Shown piece by piece: positions 23,624-35,001 of a stretch of 64,000 nucleotides of DNA. The position numbers and the translations under genes were made by a program. Origin of the DNA: Gerris lacustris. Its lineage: Eukaryota; Arthropoda; Insecta; Hemiptera; Gerridae. The notes beneath the pieces were generated by a model. The model was not told where the DNA came from. It saw nothing but the letters and a program-made list of their open reading frames with translations, and made no database searches. The stretch covers positions 372,001-436,000 of the forward strand of contig OX578283.1 in NCBI GenBank assembly GCA_951217055.1, written 5' to 3'. Each line of letters opens with the position of its first letter. The first letter of the stretch is position 1.

Positions 23624-24659
23624 ATGAACTAGGAGGATATATTGAACAATACAACAAGCAAATATGTATAAAATATGCATTAGTGTTTTGTTTTTGTTTT
23701 TGTTTTTTTTGTAATTTTATATTTATTTAATGAAAACTACCCGGACAACGACTTTTTTAAGACCCTGATTCAAACCGTCATTGCATGGCTTTCACCCAAG
23801 AGTTTGTTAAGTTAAAGATATGAAATTAAAAGTAGAAGAATTTAGTTTTGAGACCCCGCAAACCCCATGTCTCTATCTATTACAGAAGCTCAGGTATAAG
23901 TGTCCTAATAAGTATGGTTTGTTTTCTTGCCCTCACTTTATATTACAAAATGGGTGGTTTCTGTGAAATTTTCTTTGCAATTTATTTTTCCAATTAAGTT
24001 TATTTTATTTTATCCAACGTGAAACTAAAAGTCTGAATTTTCATATGAACGAAGATTCGTCGTATCGGAGTCTTGGATTAGTGAACATTTAATTTTGCAC
24101 AATGGAATAATACCAAAAGCTTTTTAAACATTGAATTTAGAGAAGGTTTGAAAGCAGTAATACATGATAGGAATAGAAAAGGGATGGTGTTATGATTGCC
24201 AGGCAAGTTCATTGAATTTGAATGTGGTTTGACATAGGTGTAGGTGATATTATATTTAGAGGAGATGCAAGGTGATGATGGTGGAGGCGATGATGTTGAT
24301 GATGCAGGGAGGCTGTGCTGCGGATCAAAGCAATCTGTGATGAGATGCAGGCTTGCCTGGTTACTTCACTTTGTTTGATATGTTCAAAACGATTTGTTTG
24401 AGCTGGAGGCGGAGTAGTTTGCTTGCTGATGGGTGTTACCGGCGTTTGATTCTCGTCATCATATTAATCTCTATCGTTCAACGATTTAAAGTTGATTATG
24501 ATGATTCGTCAGAATTGTTAATTCGGCTTTGTGTGTACTGTAAAGCACGTGCAAGTGTGTACTTGCCAACTTGATTCACTGTTAAATCCAAGTTATTTGT
24601 ATATTTGAAGCAAATTAAAGGAAATATTTATGATAATTGATAGAACTTTATTTATTAAC
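23624..24659. other. unassigned sequence
   Basis: No recognised gene. A GATGATG-rich patch lies near 24272-24304. Confidence 0.35.
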
Positions 24660-24822
24660 TTTATTTTTCTTAATAAATAAATTGAAATTTTGAGTGGAGT
24701 ATCAAATGAAAGGTATTAAAGAGTAGGTTACAAAATATATAAGACTTGTGAGAATTGTTTAACTTTCCACGCCATTTTGAAAAAAAAAAAATCATCAACA
24801 TTTTCGTCCCCCCCCCCTTATC
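24660..24822 (+). mobile_element. R1 fragment
   Basis: TTTTGAGTGGAGTATCAAATGAAAGGTATTAAAGAGTAGGTTACAAA matches the R1 internal unit. It is followed by CGCCATTTTG and a poly-C tract at 24811-24819. Only one unit is present. Confidence 0.65.
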
Positions 24823-25804
24823 TATATTTGTGTGTGTTGGTCAGTTTTTTTCTATATTAATTATACCGTTAAATTAATTATAATTAATTAAGGGTTTATA
24901 AAAATGGTCAATTATATTTAATCAAAATAGATAACTTTCTTTGACCTGTTTCTTATTTTGATGATAAAATAATTAAGATATGGAGGCGAAACATTAATTT
25001 TTATTATTATCAGCGGGATTGTGAGGGCGGAGTGGCACCGTGTCCAAACCTATTACTAACTCCATCAGTTGCTCTACCAGACCTCCATTAGACTAATTAC
25101 TCCAAGTAATCAGTTGATAACCAACAGCTGATAACAGAATGACCAGGCATTACTTGGCTTTGTCTTTCATCTCATTCTAATCTTACCTATCATATCAGTT
25201 TACCCTACTTGACGCTTTTTATCATCTTTTATAATTCATTTGTTTGACATCATTTAAAAACCTCAATTTTTCTTTATTTATTTTTATTGAATTCTTCTTA
25301 AAAAGCTCTAGACGGCGGAGCTACTAGCAGTACGTAATATCATAGGGACACACAAATATAGATTCGGTACTGTAATCAAAATAAATTATATTTAAACCGG
25401 ACACTTTCAAAACTGCCATAACAACAAAATTAGCTTGATTTTCATAGATTTCTATCAGTCGTCAGTAAAATTCCACTTTGTTGTCTAGTTGCGTAAATAA
25501 CTTCATTTTTATGGATTTTTCAGGTAATTTTTTATTGATTGAAATAACTTTACGGGATCCCTTCGAGCCTGAAGAAGCTTAAATGCAAGACCGAAATGTA
25601 GCTGTTCTCAAGTGAAAATGTGACAATTTTTTTTAACTTTGAAAGCTTTATGTCCTGGCGTGCTATGCTACCTTGCTATTATCTCAAAACTGATGAGTTT
25701 TCTTGAGAGTGAACGTAAAAAGCAATTTGGAAAGAAATTAATATCATAGAGGTTTCTAAAATGTTATATTTGTGAAACAGTTGTTAAATTGTGGCCAGAC
25801 GCTC
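24823..25804. other. unassigned sequence with a Penelope-like motif
   Basis: AGCCTGAAGAAGCTTAAATG, then GACCGAAATGTAGCTGTTCT at 25567-25615, resembles the insertion in the foldback right arm (14712-14912, reverse). Similar GAAGA...CGAAA phrases are known near the ends of several retroelement groups. The class is not assigned here. Confidence 0.4.
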
Positions 25805-25925
25805 CTTTTTTAGGGGTTCAAGGACATCCTAAAGACCCTGATGCTTTTGGTATTTCGCCCGTCTGTCCGTCGCATCTTGAATCGTATCTTCCGACCTATT
25901 GCAGCTAGAGATTTGCCAGGTGCTT
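25805..25925 (+). mobile_element. R1 5'-end fragment
   Basis: TTTTTTAGGGGTTCAAGG, then CATCCTAAAGACCCTGATGC, GTCTGTCCGTCGCATCTTG and GACCTATTGCAGCTAGAGAT. These match the outer end of R1, read in reverse at 60760-60862. Truncated after about 120 bp. Confidence 0.6.
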
Positions 25926-27700
25926 AGTGTGTATGGCTGTCTGCGGTGCTGAGCGTGCATTTTCGGTATCTCATCGGAATGTTTTTTGCATTGACTCCAG
26001 TGTAGCCGACGGTTTAACCGACCTTTGAACTTCGCGAGAAAGTTCACTTGAGAGAGGAGCTACGCGATCCCACACTATTTTTTTTACAATCAATATTTTG
26101 AGGGACGTGTTGCAAATTGAATCGCTGACACAACTGAGAGGAAAGAGTTGGAAATGGAAAAGTAAAACGAGCAACATTAGACTCGATTTGGTTGAAACTC
26201 GACGGAATGCATGAGGAAGATCACGTGAGCAGTAACACCCCGGTGTCCCATCACCTGGGTGGAACACTGCTGTCAACACTGGACCTGAAGCAGGTAGCTC
26301 GTGATAACAGCGCGGTACTTCCAGGTACCCCAGTAGAATTCTTAAGTATGTCGACCCGCGTGTCAGCTTGTCGAGCCAAACAATTGTATTTCTCGCAAAT
26401 TCTAACCGCTGTCGTCTTCACGATCATGTGAGTTTGGGAATATGCTTAATGCTTAATTTTAGGGGTCGGTCCCATTGCGGCTGTACCTTTACTACTAACA
26501 CTACAGTACTATTCCGTTTTAACAAACCTTCATTAAAAATAATTTACCTCTTTTACTTTGTTACCCACCAGAAAAGAAAGAAAGTGGGGCGATCGGATCC
26601 GTTTTGGCAATATACAAGAATAATATAGTTATCGTTAAATAACTATAAATCACAACGATAAAATTATAGAGCCCGATAAGGGAAATGGTTTGACAATTTA
26701 TCGTCCCTTTTACTCGGTTATTTTTTATAAATGTATTTTTATCCTGGAAAAATAAAATAAATTAAGAGGAAAATGATGTTTATAATAAATCAGACTCGAG
26801 ACTTTCTACTCGGACAAATTGTACAGTTTCCCTTTAAATGGCTTCGCAAACAAAGGAAAACCAGGGGAAAATAAACAAGGGGGGGGGGGAGAGGTGGAAA
26901 TGAAATGGAAAACTAGGTGTTACAGTGTGGGAAGCTATGCGAGGTGTTACACAGTGTAGAGGTGGGAGAGTTACACGTGAGCGACTGCGCTAATATTTAC
27001 ATTTGTCATGATTTTACATTTTCTTTTTCCTTTGTACAAACTGTTTTCCTCTTTTCTTCCGAGTTTTTCTCACTCGTTGTTTTACCTTGAGCTCGTTTCG
27101 GCCGACAAATCAATTTTAAAAACTGTAAAAAACACAGATGGGATTAAAATTTGAAAATAAATGTATTTATCAAATTGGGACTGTTGACACAAACAAGGCT
27201 GACGAGATGTACTACAGTAGGGACCGGTGTGAACTAATGGTTAGCTCAATGTGCTTGTCGACGATCATCTGTTATCTCTTTTCTCTTTATGATATCTTCA
27301 TGGTAACCTGCTATATTAACACTAATCATTGCTTCCGAGCTTAGCCGAGGTAACACGTCAGTAAGATGATGAAAATAAGAAAGATGACGATCTAAGTAAC
27401 GTCATCTTTCTCAACAACCGAATAATTTATGTCTGCGAAATCAAAAATTCCTACAAAGAAATACGTTTCAGACATCATGTTCAATCTGCCGGTCAATATG
27501 TTTGCAAGCCGACATATCTTAAAAAATACTCGCCCAGTTTTAATGATTTAATTTAAACAGTAAATGGATACATTCATTTCAACCTGCTGCGCTCGTGCTT
27601 TATCTATTCCCTGCACACAAACTTTTAAACATCTAGATCCCCCTCTCTCCCCCTCCCCCTCCACGTAATGTTATAACTAATCTTACGCCCATTTAATGCA
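25926..27700. other. unassigned sequence
   Basis: No recognised gene. A 10-G run lies at 26880-26889. Open frames of 68-102 codons overlap on opposite strands and carry no recognisable domain. Confidence 0.35.
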
Positions 27701-27714
27701 TTCGTTGTAGCTAT

Positions 27715-27890
27715 TTATTCTTTCAGCCGTACTTTTTGAGAAAACAATCCCCTTAAATAAATATGTGACCCCACTGAGAATGGAAACAGCTCCGAATCTC
27801 ATGACACTATTCGTCGGATAACAAGGTGCGAGGAAACTATGTGCCACACTAATCGGCAGACTATTTCATTAAGTTGTTTAGGAGAGATTA
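27715..27890 (+). repeat. R9 repeat, copy 1
   Basis: GTGACCCCACTGAGAATGGA, then TCGGCAGACTATTTCATTA, are collinear with GTGACCCCACTGGTAATCGA and TTGGCAGACTGTTTCTTAT at 42558-42675. An old dispersed repeat of about 120 bp. A further trace (TATGACCCCACTGAATGACG) lies at 34910. Confidence 0.5.
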
Positions 27891-28160
27891 TAATTAAGCG
27901 GAGGGATGGATCGGGCTGTAATGGAAGGCAAGCCAATATGCAACTAATGAACTAACTGACTGAACGGCTAAACTAAACATTCATACGAATCTAGTTGAGC
28001 CGCATGTTGCTGCTTGTAAGTCATTATGTAACGCCGCTGCTTCTTATAGACGTGACTCCTCCCACACACATCTACTGGACGACGAGACGCTACCTTACAG
28101 GTATCTCACCACCCCTGTCCACAGATCTCACTCCTCAGTCAGGTTTTTTGAATCGAATCC
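27891..28160. other. unassigned sequence
   Basis: No recognised feature. Confidence 0.3.
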
Positions 28161-28164
28161 AAAA

Positions 28165-28790
28165 GTAAAAGAAAAAATCGGTCCGAGACAACTCAGACAA
28201 ACTTTCTCATATATGAGTTTATAATTACTTAGCCCAGTGTTTCCATTTATTAGTTTTCAAATGTACATTTAAATATTATTGAACATTTCATCAAAATTTA
28301 TCATAAAAATAACTTCTCCTGGTCGGGGAATCGAACCCGGGCTCTCTCCGTCCGCGTTTTAAGCTAATATCTCAGGAACTAGATTTTTCTTGGGAAAACG
28401 GCTTATATCGTTGGATTCGTATTCAAATGGACTACATTTTAGAATTTTTTAATCAAAATCGTCGGAACCGTTTTCGAGAAATAATTTTTTTTCATGTTTT
28501 TTCAGAGTTTTTGGGGGGTAGCGCCCCCAAATTTAGAGCTAAAATTCATTTCTCGATTTCGCCTCGGGGTATGATTTTTCTGAACATGTATGCCAAATTT
28601 CGTCAAAATCGGCCCAGTAGTTTGGGCTCCAGGCGTCTGCACAGACGACAGACAGACGACAGACGACAGACAGACATTTTTTAAAAACCACTTTTTTGGA
28701 CTCAGGGGACCTCAAAACGTGTAAATCCATCAAAATCTCAAAATCGAATTTTCGCGCCATCACAATACTTTCTCTTTATATGAGAAAGTA
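28165..28790 (-). mobile_element. R4 element, copy 1 (tRNA-like internal B box)
   Basis: Ends carry ACTTTCTCATAT (28201-28212) and ATATGAGAAAGT (28778-28789), a perfect 12-bp inverted pair. Homology with other copies extends left to AATCGGTCCGAGACAACTCA, so the true left end is outside that pair. On the minus strand, 28338-28321 reads GGGTTCGATTCCCCGACC, a perfect B box preceded by a degenerate A-box-like TTAGCTTAAAACG. The right half includes GGGGGGTAGCGCCCCCAAAT and CTCAGGGGACCTCAAAACGT. No protein-coding frame. It may be a tRNA-derived SINE or a MITE that captured tRNA sequence. Confidence 0.65.
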
Positions 28791-28850
28791 ATAAAAATAG
28801 TCCACAGGCCACCATAAGAAGTGAGTCGCTGATTGATAAAGTTTTCTTAC

Positions 28851-28952
28851 CTTATGGAATCGCTTATTTATGCCGTGTCCACCGATGAATTGGGTATATG
28901 GCAACTGGGCGCTGGGCCATTTCTTTTTTGTTGACATGCCAAACTTGCCCTT
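28851..28952 (-). CDS. exon-like 34-codon segment, left palindrome arm
   Basis: Minus-strand twin of 29224-29325. It is preceded by TTTTCAATGTTCCCGCAG and followed by GTAAG. Phase-0 frame begins KGKFGMSTKKKWPSAQ and ends GGHGINKRFHK. One residue differs from the twin (His versus Gln at position 28). Function unknown. Confidence 0.4.
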
Positions 28953-29223
28953 CTGCGGGAACATTGAAAAGAGATAGATAAAGTTTTGATTTTCACAGGA
29001 TCGTTAAATTAAATTATTTAAAAAACAGTGGTAAAGGTGGCCACCGATATGAGTGGGCCGTTTTCTTTTTAACGTCCCCGCAAAGCGATATGTTTGGGGC
29101 GGCGGACACCCCAAACGGCCCACTCTTAACGGTGGCCACCTTTACCACTGCTTTTTAAATAATTTAATTAAACGATCCTGTGAAAATCAAAACTTTATCT
29201 ATCTCTTTTCAATGTTCCCGCAG

Positions 29224-29325
29224 AAGGGCAAGTTTGGCATGTCAACAAAAAAGAAATGGCCCAGCGCCCAGTTGCCATATACCCAATTCATCGGCGGACA
29301 AGGCATAAATAAGCGATTCCATAAG
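29224..29325 (+). CDS. exon-like 34-codon segment, right palindrome arm
   Basis: The block is bordered by a pyrimidine-rich CTCTTTTCAATGTTCCCGCAG acceptor-like tract and an AAG/GTAAGA donor-like site. It is exactly 102 bp and fully open, reading KGKFGMSTKKKWPSAQ, then LPYTQFIGG and QGINKRFHK. It is GC-richer than its surroundings. I do not recognise the protein. It could be a captured internal exon, an exon of a gene I cannot see, or a chance match. No neighbouring exons were found. Confidence 0.45.
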
Positions 29326-29389
29326 GTAAGAAAACTTTATCAATCAGCGACTCACTTCTTATGGTGGCCTGTGGACTAAAAGTAAACAT

Positions 29390-30400
29390 TGCACTGATTA
29401 AACTGGAAACTGAATTTAGAATAAAGAGCGGTGGTTTACATGTAAACACGGAGACGTCACGCCTCAGCACCAAAACAAAAACTATTGTTTTCATCGCCAA
29501 AAGTCCGAAACCGAGATTTCAACAGAATTATCCGTTTGGGGTGTTTTTAAGACATTTGCTTTTTAATTAATTTAATTTGCTTTTTAGCTAGATTTCTGTC
29601 TATCTGTGAGTCTATCTTTCTGAATTCGTTCCAATTTTAGCTCTTTATCAGACAATAATTTCCGCTGAATTTCGTTTTGATATCTGGTGCCGTTTTGTTC
29701 GGTTCAATATCCACATCCACTTTTGAACTTTAAAAATTTAACGCTAAATAATTTCACAACTATTTGGCAGATTGAGCTGAAATTCACACCAAGTATACCT
29801 TTCTATAGATAAATAATTGCTTCATATTCTTACTTATCTGTCTCCATTTTGGAAATTAGTCGGTGAGGAAAAGTTCCGACACGACCCCCGTCCGATTGTC
29901 ACTTTTCCTACCTACGTTTTTAGGAGCATTTGAGTGTTTTTTAGCTGGATGTCTGTCTGTGTAACTCCCACAGTAGAGTTGAAACTTAGTACGAAATCAG
30001 TCCTTACTGCAGCTGTGCTGCCCTCAAAATCAGAAATTTGTCGTCAGTAACCCATTTTACTGAGTCAACAAAAATTTGTAAAAAATCAAATTAATTTTTC
30101 GGGTGCATTGAAATTTGCACTAATCATACCTCTTTATAAGACAAAAGTTTTTAGAGAATTTTGTTTTGGTATCTGCCACTATTTTGAAAATATCGACTTT
30201 TGAACTTTGAAACTTTTACGCCAAATAATTTCGGAAAAAGTTGAAAAGCTAAAAATGGCTCCAAGGATACCTTTCCACAAGATAAACAAGTCCTCCGTGT
30301 TTTATCTTAATATCCAACGCCATTTTAAAAATATCGACTTTTGATTTTTATGCAGGAAAGTTAGTTTACATTTTGAAATACATCACAATGACGGCCCTCT
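29390..30400 (+). mobile_element. R7 repeat region
   Basis: ATTATCCGTTTGGGGTGTTTTTAAGAC (29528), then GAGTTGAAACTTAGTACGAAATCAGTCC (29976) and TGAGTCAACAAAAATTT (30060) are collinear with 45580-45790. The middle has several loose internal repeats of ATATCGACTTTTGAACTTT and CACCAAGTATACCTTTC type. No coding capacity. Confidence 0.55.
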
Positions 30401-31435
30401 CTATAACGGACTTCATTTCACCGGACTTAACTTTTAATGTACAAACAAAATTATCATTCCCATAAAAACAAATCTGTTGCTTTAGAGGTTCATTTTTGGA
30501 AGGAAAAGTTGGGAGGCGCCTCGCGTCTCATGTTTTATTTTAAATTCCAGGACATTGTTACAGTCTGTTCGTTGTGTTAAAGTACTTTTATCAACTGCTT
30601 CGTCTATAATGTCCTTCTAATTCTTTAATATAAGAAACTAAACAACGGTTTAATTTACGAAAATAGAATTTGAATTACGAAAACAGTTTGGAAGACGGTT
30701 TTAATTATGTGATAGTTATAGGTTGGAAGCCGTTAATGACGCAACACGAGGAATAATTAGAAATCGAGGTTAGAGAAGACGGAGGTACAACTGGTGAGTG
30801 AAAGCGACAGAGAGTGCTGCAGGTGAAAGTGAGTGAGTGGAGACAAGGTCGCACAGTAGTACTGTCACTGTCAAGGTTACTACTTGCTGTGTTACTGCTA
30901 CGGGTACTCTGGACCGTAATACTACTACTACGGACTGCAAGGTGATGACCACGTCACCAGGCATGTCACATCTCCCCTACATCTCGAGCCATGTCACCTT
31001 ACTCTAAACAAGTAACACCGGTTAGATATAGTGGGCATTATATGATATAATTAGCACACTGCTTGTTTAATCATTTATATAATCGAGTAGTGTGCCGACC
31101 ACGCACCTCGCAATGCTTTGATATTGCTAAGATACGGCAACCACATTAATATCAATAAAAACAAATGTATGTTGATATGTTGGTCTTCAAGCATATATAA
31201 TAATTTATCTAAATTAATTTACATCATTTTCCTAAATATACTTTTTTTCTAAATATAAAATGAAGGCCGATACCCCTGGCCTAACTGCTCGTATAAAATA
31301 ATGTATAATTGTCTAACCACGATAGAAATACAAATTACCGTGATACCGTGGTCTGTCCGCTATTCTTAATTACAACTAGTAGTTCTGTGAACAGTAGACC
31401 TCGCTCGTTAAAATAACAAATCGGGTTTTGAGCTT
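30401..31435. other. unassigned sequence
   Basis: No recognised gene or repeat. Confidence 0.35.
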
Positions 31436-33650
31436 AGGTTAAAAAGAAATTACAAAAATTTATCCGCAAAAAATGTTATTTCAACAAAAAAGACCTGAAA
31501 CGTGAAAAAGTACAAAATGTTTTTATACAACTTTATAGTACTCTTAAAGTGCTTTCCAACGATACCAAAAACGACCGGTCAGCTACTTACCGGTCAGCAT
31601 TTTTACCATTTCAAAAACAGAGGTACAACACTATGTACCCCTAATGGACAGGGTACAGTAATAAATTTAAGGTTCTTCTTTAGCGCAAACTTTACTTCTA
31701 TAAAGTTGTAAGTACCATATATGAGTTTCAACCCGATCCTATGAAAAGCAAAAGCGGTACAGTAAAACAAATAAAAAGTAGAGTATTTTTGCGTATTTCT
31801 ACAAACCGGTAACAAAAGTACCCTTTTAAGTACATAAATAATTTTTTTCAGTACAACCGCATTATAAGTTCTTAATACGCCTACTAAATGCCTACATAAA
31901 GATACCTTTACAAAACACATTTAATTTAAAAATGTCATCTTCACAGTACCCAGACTTTAAGTAGGTTTTGTACCAAAAGTACTAAAGGTACTTAAATTAA
32001 ATGTACATCTTGGGTTGTACAATATTATACTGTATTAGGTTCTAAAAGGACAATCTTGTCACAGAATAATCTTAAGAGCAAAGTGGTCAACAGTGGACTC
32101 ACCTCACACTTTTTGAGAGCCCGAAAAACTATTTATCGTTCAAAAGGGTCTGAAACGTGACTTTATTCGATAAACATTTGTATTTTTTTAAAGTACGTTT
32201 TAAGGGCTTTTCAACGATATCAAACACGGCCGGCCAGCTATTATTTTTACATTTTCTTAAACAGAGGTACACAACTTTGTACCCCTCATGTACCTGGCAT
32301 GTTAATAAATTTAATGTTTTCCTTTCATGTACACTTTACTACTATAAAGTACTAAATACCATATGAGTTTTAGCCCGATCCTATGAAATTCATATACGGT
32401 ACAGTACAAAGGCTAAAAAGTAGCGTTTTTCGGCCGATTTTTTCAAACCGGTACAATTAGTACAAAAATAAGTAGAAATAAAAAATAAATTTCAATAAAA
32501 TGGGTACAAAGGCAATAAAACCTACACACTTTTGAGTAAAAAGCAGCTGTTTTTTATTTTTTTATTTTTACAGTGCACCCTACAACTACCGTGGTATTAA
32601 AAGTACCTCTGTACCCAAACCCGCAAAGGTACAGGTACGAAAAGGGTACAGTGCGTTTAAGTGTTATTTGGCGCAACTTTTGACCGAAGGGAATTTTCGA
32701 GCTGATAAATCCCTCGACGCTATTAGCCCCAGAGTGGGGTAACCTACCCCCTACACGGCACTCTAAAAGTACAAAAGGGTACTAAAGTACCAACCTAGTA
32801 CATTTTTTCAAAAATATTTTTGCACACATTTGGTACATTTTAAATGGTCTTTCCAACGATGCCTCTTTCAAATCGGTACAACGTCCCCTTCTGGTTGCGG
32901 CTACCCAAGGAGGACGTCCTTCACATAGACGTAGCTCCCAAAGTTAGAATCAGAAATATAATAACAACCCGGATTCTAAAAGAGGACAATATTACCTAAA
33001 GTCCCGTATCCTTTTGAACCCTGTCCGATTAAAATTGCGAACGGTACAGATGGTCAAATTCGAAATTTCGGAAAAACACGATTTTTGTGTGTATTTCGCC
33101 GAGGTACTTGACTTCCCCCCCTCGAAGATACTAAAAAAAGGGGATTTCACTTACCCCTTGAAAAACACATTTTTAGAGCATACGAAGCAGAGTAGAAGAG
33201 TACTTTTGTTTTCTCTGTACGTACCTCAAAAGTACCATCTTACACCTCTGAATTTAAAGTACCATATCTCAAAAAGTAAAAGTACCATCGAGTTTAAAAG
33301 CAAAACGCCAGGAGCAGCATTTCATAGACTTTTAAGGCTCTAATGCCCAATAGTGTCGTATAAATGCCCTAGGAGGAGATACGTGAACCATGTAGAAAAA
33401 CGTTTAAAGAAAAGTGGTAAAAAGTGTTTTTTCGCTTTAAAGGGCCTGAAACGTGAAAATGTTTATAATATTTTTTCATCACTTTTGCACTCTTCTCAAG
33501 GGCTTTCCAACGATATACGACACCCCGTACCAAATATTGCTGGTTTTCTGATCGGCGAAAAACAAATTTCCCGATGTCGCCCCTAAGCGGGGGTGCACAT
33601 ACAAAAAAAGTTCTCGTTACCGGCTATGGACCTCTGCGGGATCTACAAAA
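31436..33650 (+). repeat. diverged tandem array, about 650-bp unit
   Basis: The anchor CTTTCCAACGAT appears at 31552, 32207 (one change), 32849 and 33503, giving spacings of 655, 642 and 654 bp. Three of these are preceded by CTGAAACGTGA about 50-60 bp upstream. Units 1 and 2 also share AACAGAGGTACAACACTATGTACCCCT-like and CCCGATCCTATGAAA blocks. The array is conspicuously rich in GTAC. The anchor is the reverse of the R6/Helitron motif CGTTGGAAAGCTCTTTAAGAG. No protein recognised. Confidence 0.75.
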
Positions 33651-34334
33651 GCCTTGAAAAAAAAATTAAAATTTTCAATTATTTCAAATGTTATACGTAA
33701 AAATGTGTTAAAATATGCCCTTTTTGACCGTAGACGATTTCCCATTGAAAATAAACCCATTTCCCGGAAAATTTCCCGACAGATAGAATTTTTTCTTAAA
33801 TATACACTATAACCTTAACAATTTTCAAAAAACGTCATGTCTTTACGACAAACACACCCATCAGTACAAAAATCCAAAAAACACACTATTTCGCCCTTTA
33901 AGGCCAATTTTCACCCTTAAGGAGTGGTTTAAAACTGCCCATACCCAATGTTTGGTCAAGCGATTTTTAAGGTTTCTAACCGATTTTGACATTACCAACT
34001 CGAAATTTTTCCAAAAATCAAGAGTCAGGGTAAAATTATTTTTTTGTTTTTTGCCGTGGCGCCTTAAAATAAAGAACAATTTTACCCCCCCTCCCCCATT
34101 CGATAGACAATAAAGGTGCGTCCCCCCGCCCCACATCACAGCTCGGTCGGCCTGCGGCCTCCCTCGCAAAGACAGTCAATTTACAAAAATTAAGAGAGAG
34201 ACAGACACACAGACGAAATGCCAAACGGTCGAGTTAAAACGGAGACCTCGCTTCGCTCGGTCAATTATACACTATAAACACAGAGTTAAATACACGTGTC
34301 AACTAGTAAATAGCGCTCTGTGAAGGTGTTAGTG
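33651..34334. other. unassigned sequence with a small shared repeat
   Basis: CAGACGAAATGCCAAACGGTC and GAGACCTCGCTTCGCTCGG near 34211-34259 recur with changes at 44262-44312. Otherwise nothing is recognised. Confidence 0.4.
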
Positions 34335-34550
34335 TTAAGCAACCCGCAGGCTCAGCAATGCACACTAAACACCTGGCAGGCTCAGCAATGCAGACTAAGC
34401 ACCTGGCAGGCAGCAATGCACACTATGCACCTGGCAGCAATGTACACTAAGCACCTGGCAGGCAGCAATGCACACTATGCACCTGGCAGCAATGCACACT
34501 AAGCCCCTGGCAGGCTCAGCAATGCAGACTAAACACATGGCTGGCAACAA
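34335..34550 (+). repeat. minisatellite with mixed unit lengths
   Basis: Units built from CAGCAATGCACACTAAGCAC plus CTGGCAGG, with or without CTCAG, give steps of roughly 19-30 bp. Confidence 0.88.
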
Positions 34551-35001
34551 TACCTGTAAATTTAGTAACACCTCAAAAGTACTCATCTGATTTTTTTTTA
34601 ATTAAAAGGGGTCAAGTCTAAAATTATCTGATAGAAATATCGGTTCTGTTTTACTTCTCTGTTTGTCTGAATAGGGAAAGTTGATGAAATTAAATGTTGA
34701 AATACATCCTAACTTCACTTAACATTCAGAGGTCGTAGTTGTACAATTCCTGAACAATTACCATTTACTTTAATAATGTGTAGTAGCCAGTGAACAGATT
34801 CACCACCTTCATTATGTTATGTTTTATCAACAAATGTCTGCTTGATTTTCAGCTCCCGCTATGACCTTAACTGGTTTTTATTTTTAAGAATTAGGAGTGT
34901 CTGGACATGAGTATGACCCCACTGAATGACGCCATAACATAGTAAACTCTGTAGCATTGCCTTATACACACATCAACCAACAGTTTTTCTGATTCATTTT
35001 T
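34551..35001. other. unassigned sequence
   Basis: No recognised feature. Confidence 0.3.

Larger units (their letters stand above)
28799..29378. repeat. near-perfect 580-bp palindrome
   Basis: Arms of about 265 bp (28799-29063 and 29113-29378) are reverse complements at about 97-98% by eye. They differ at five or six positions around a loop of about 50 bp containing TATGTTTGGGGCGGCGGACA. Each arm contains the same exon-like block. Transcription through it would give a long hairpin RNA. It starts 9 bp after an R4 copy ends. Such identity implies recent inverted duplication or gene conversion. Confidence 0.92.

Noticed and set aside
26192..26431. Possible exon with ordinary amino-acid composition
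   Set aside because: No start context, splice sites or domain that I recognise, and a competing frame exists on the other strand.
28201..28789. R4 as a simple MITE ending exactly at ACTTTCTCATAT/ATATGAGAAAGT
   Set aside because: Copies stay homologous for about 35 bp to the left of the inverted pair, so that pair is not the true left end.
28799..29378. Palindrome as a conventional TIR transposon
   Set aside because: No short conserved terminus or target duplication was visible, and arms identical to the centre do not suit an ordinary TIR element. An assembly artefact cannot be excluded.
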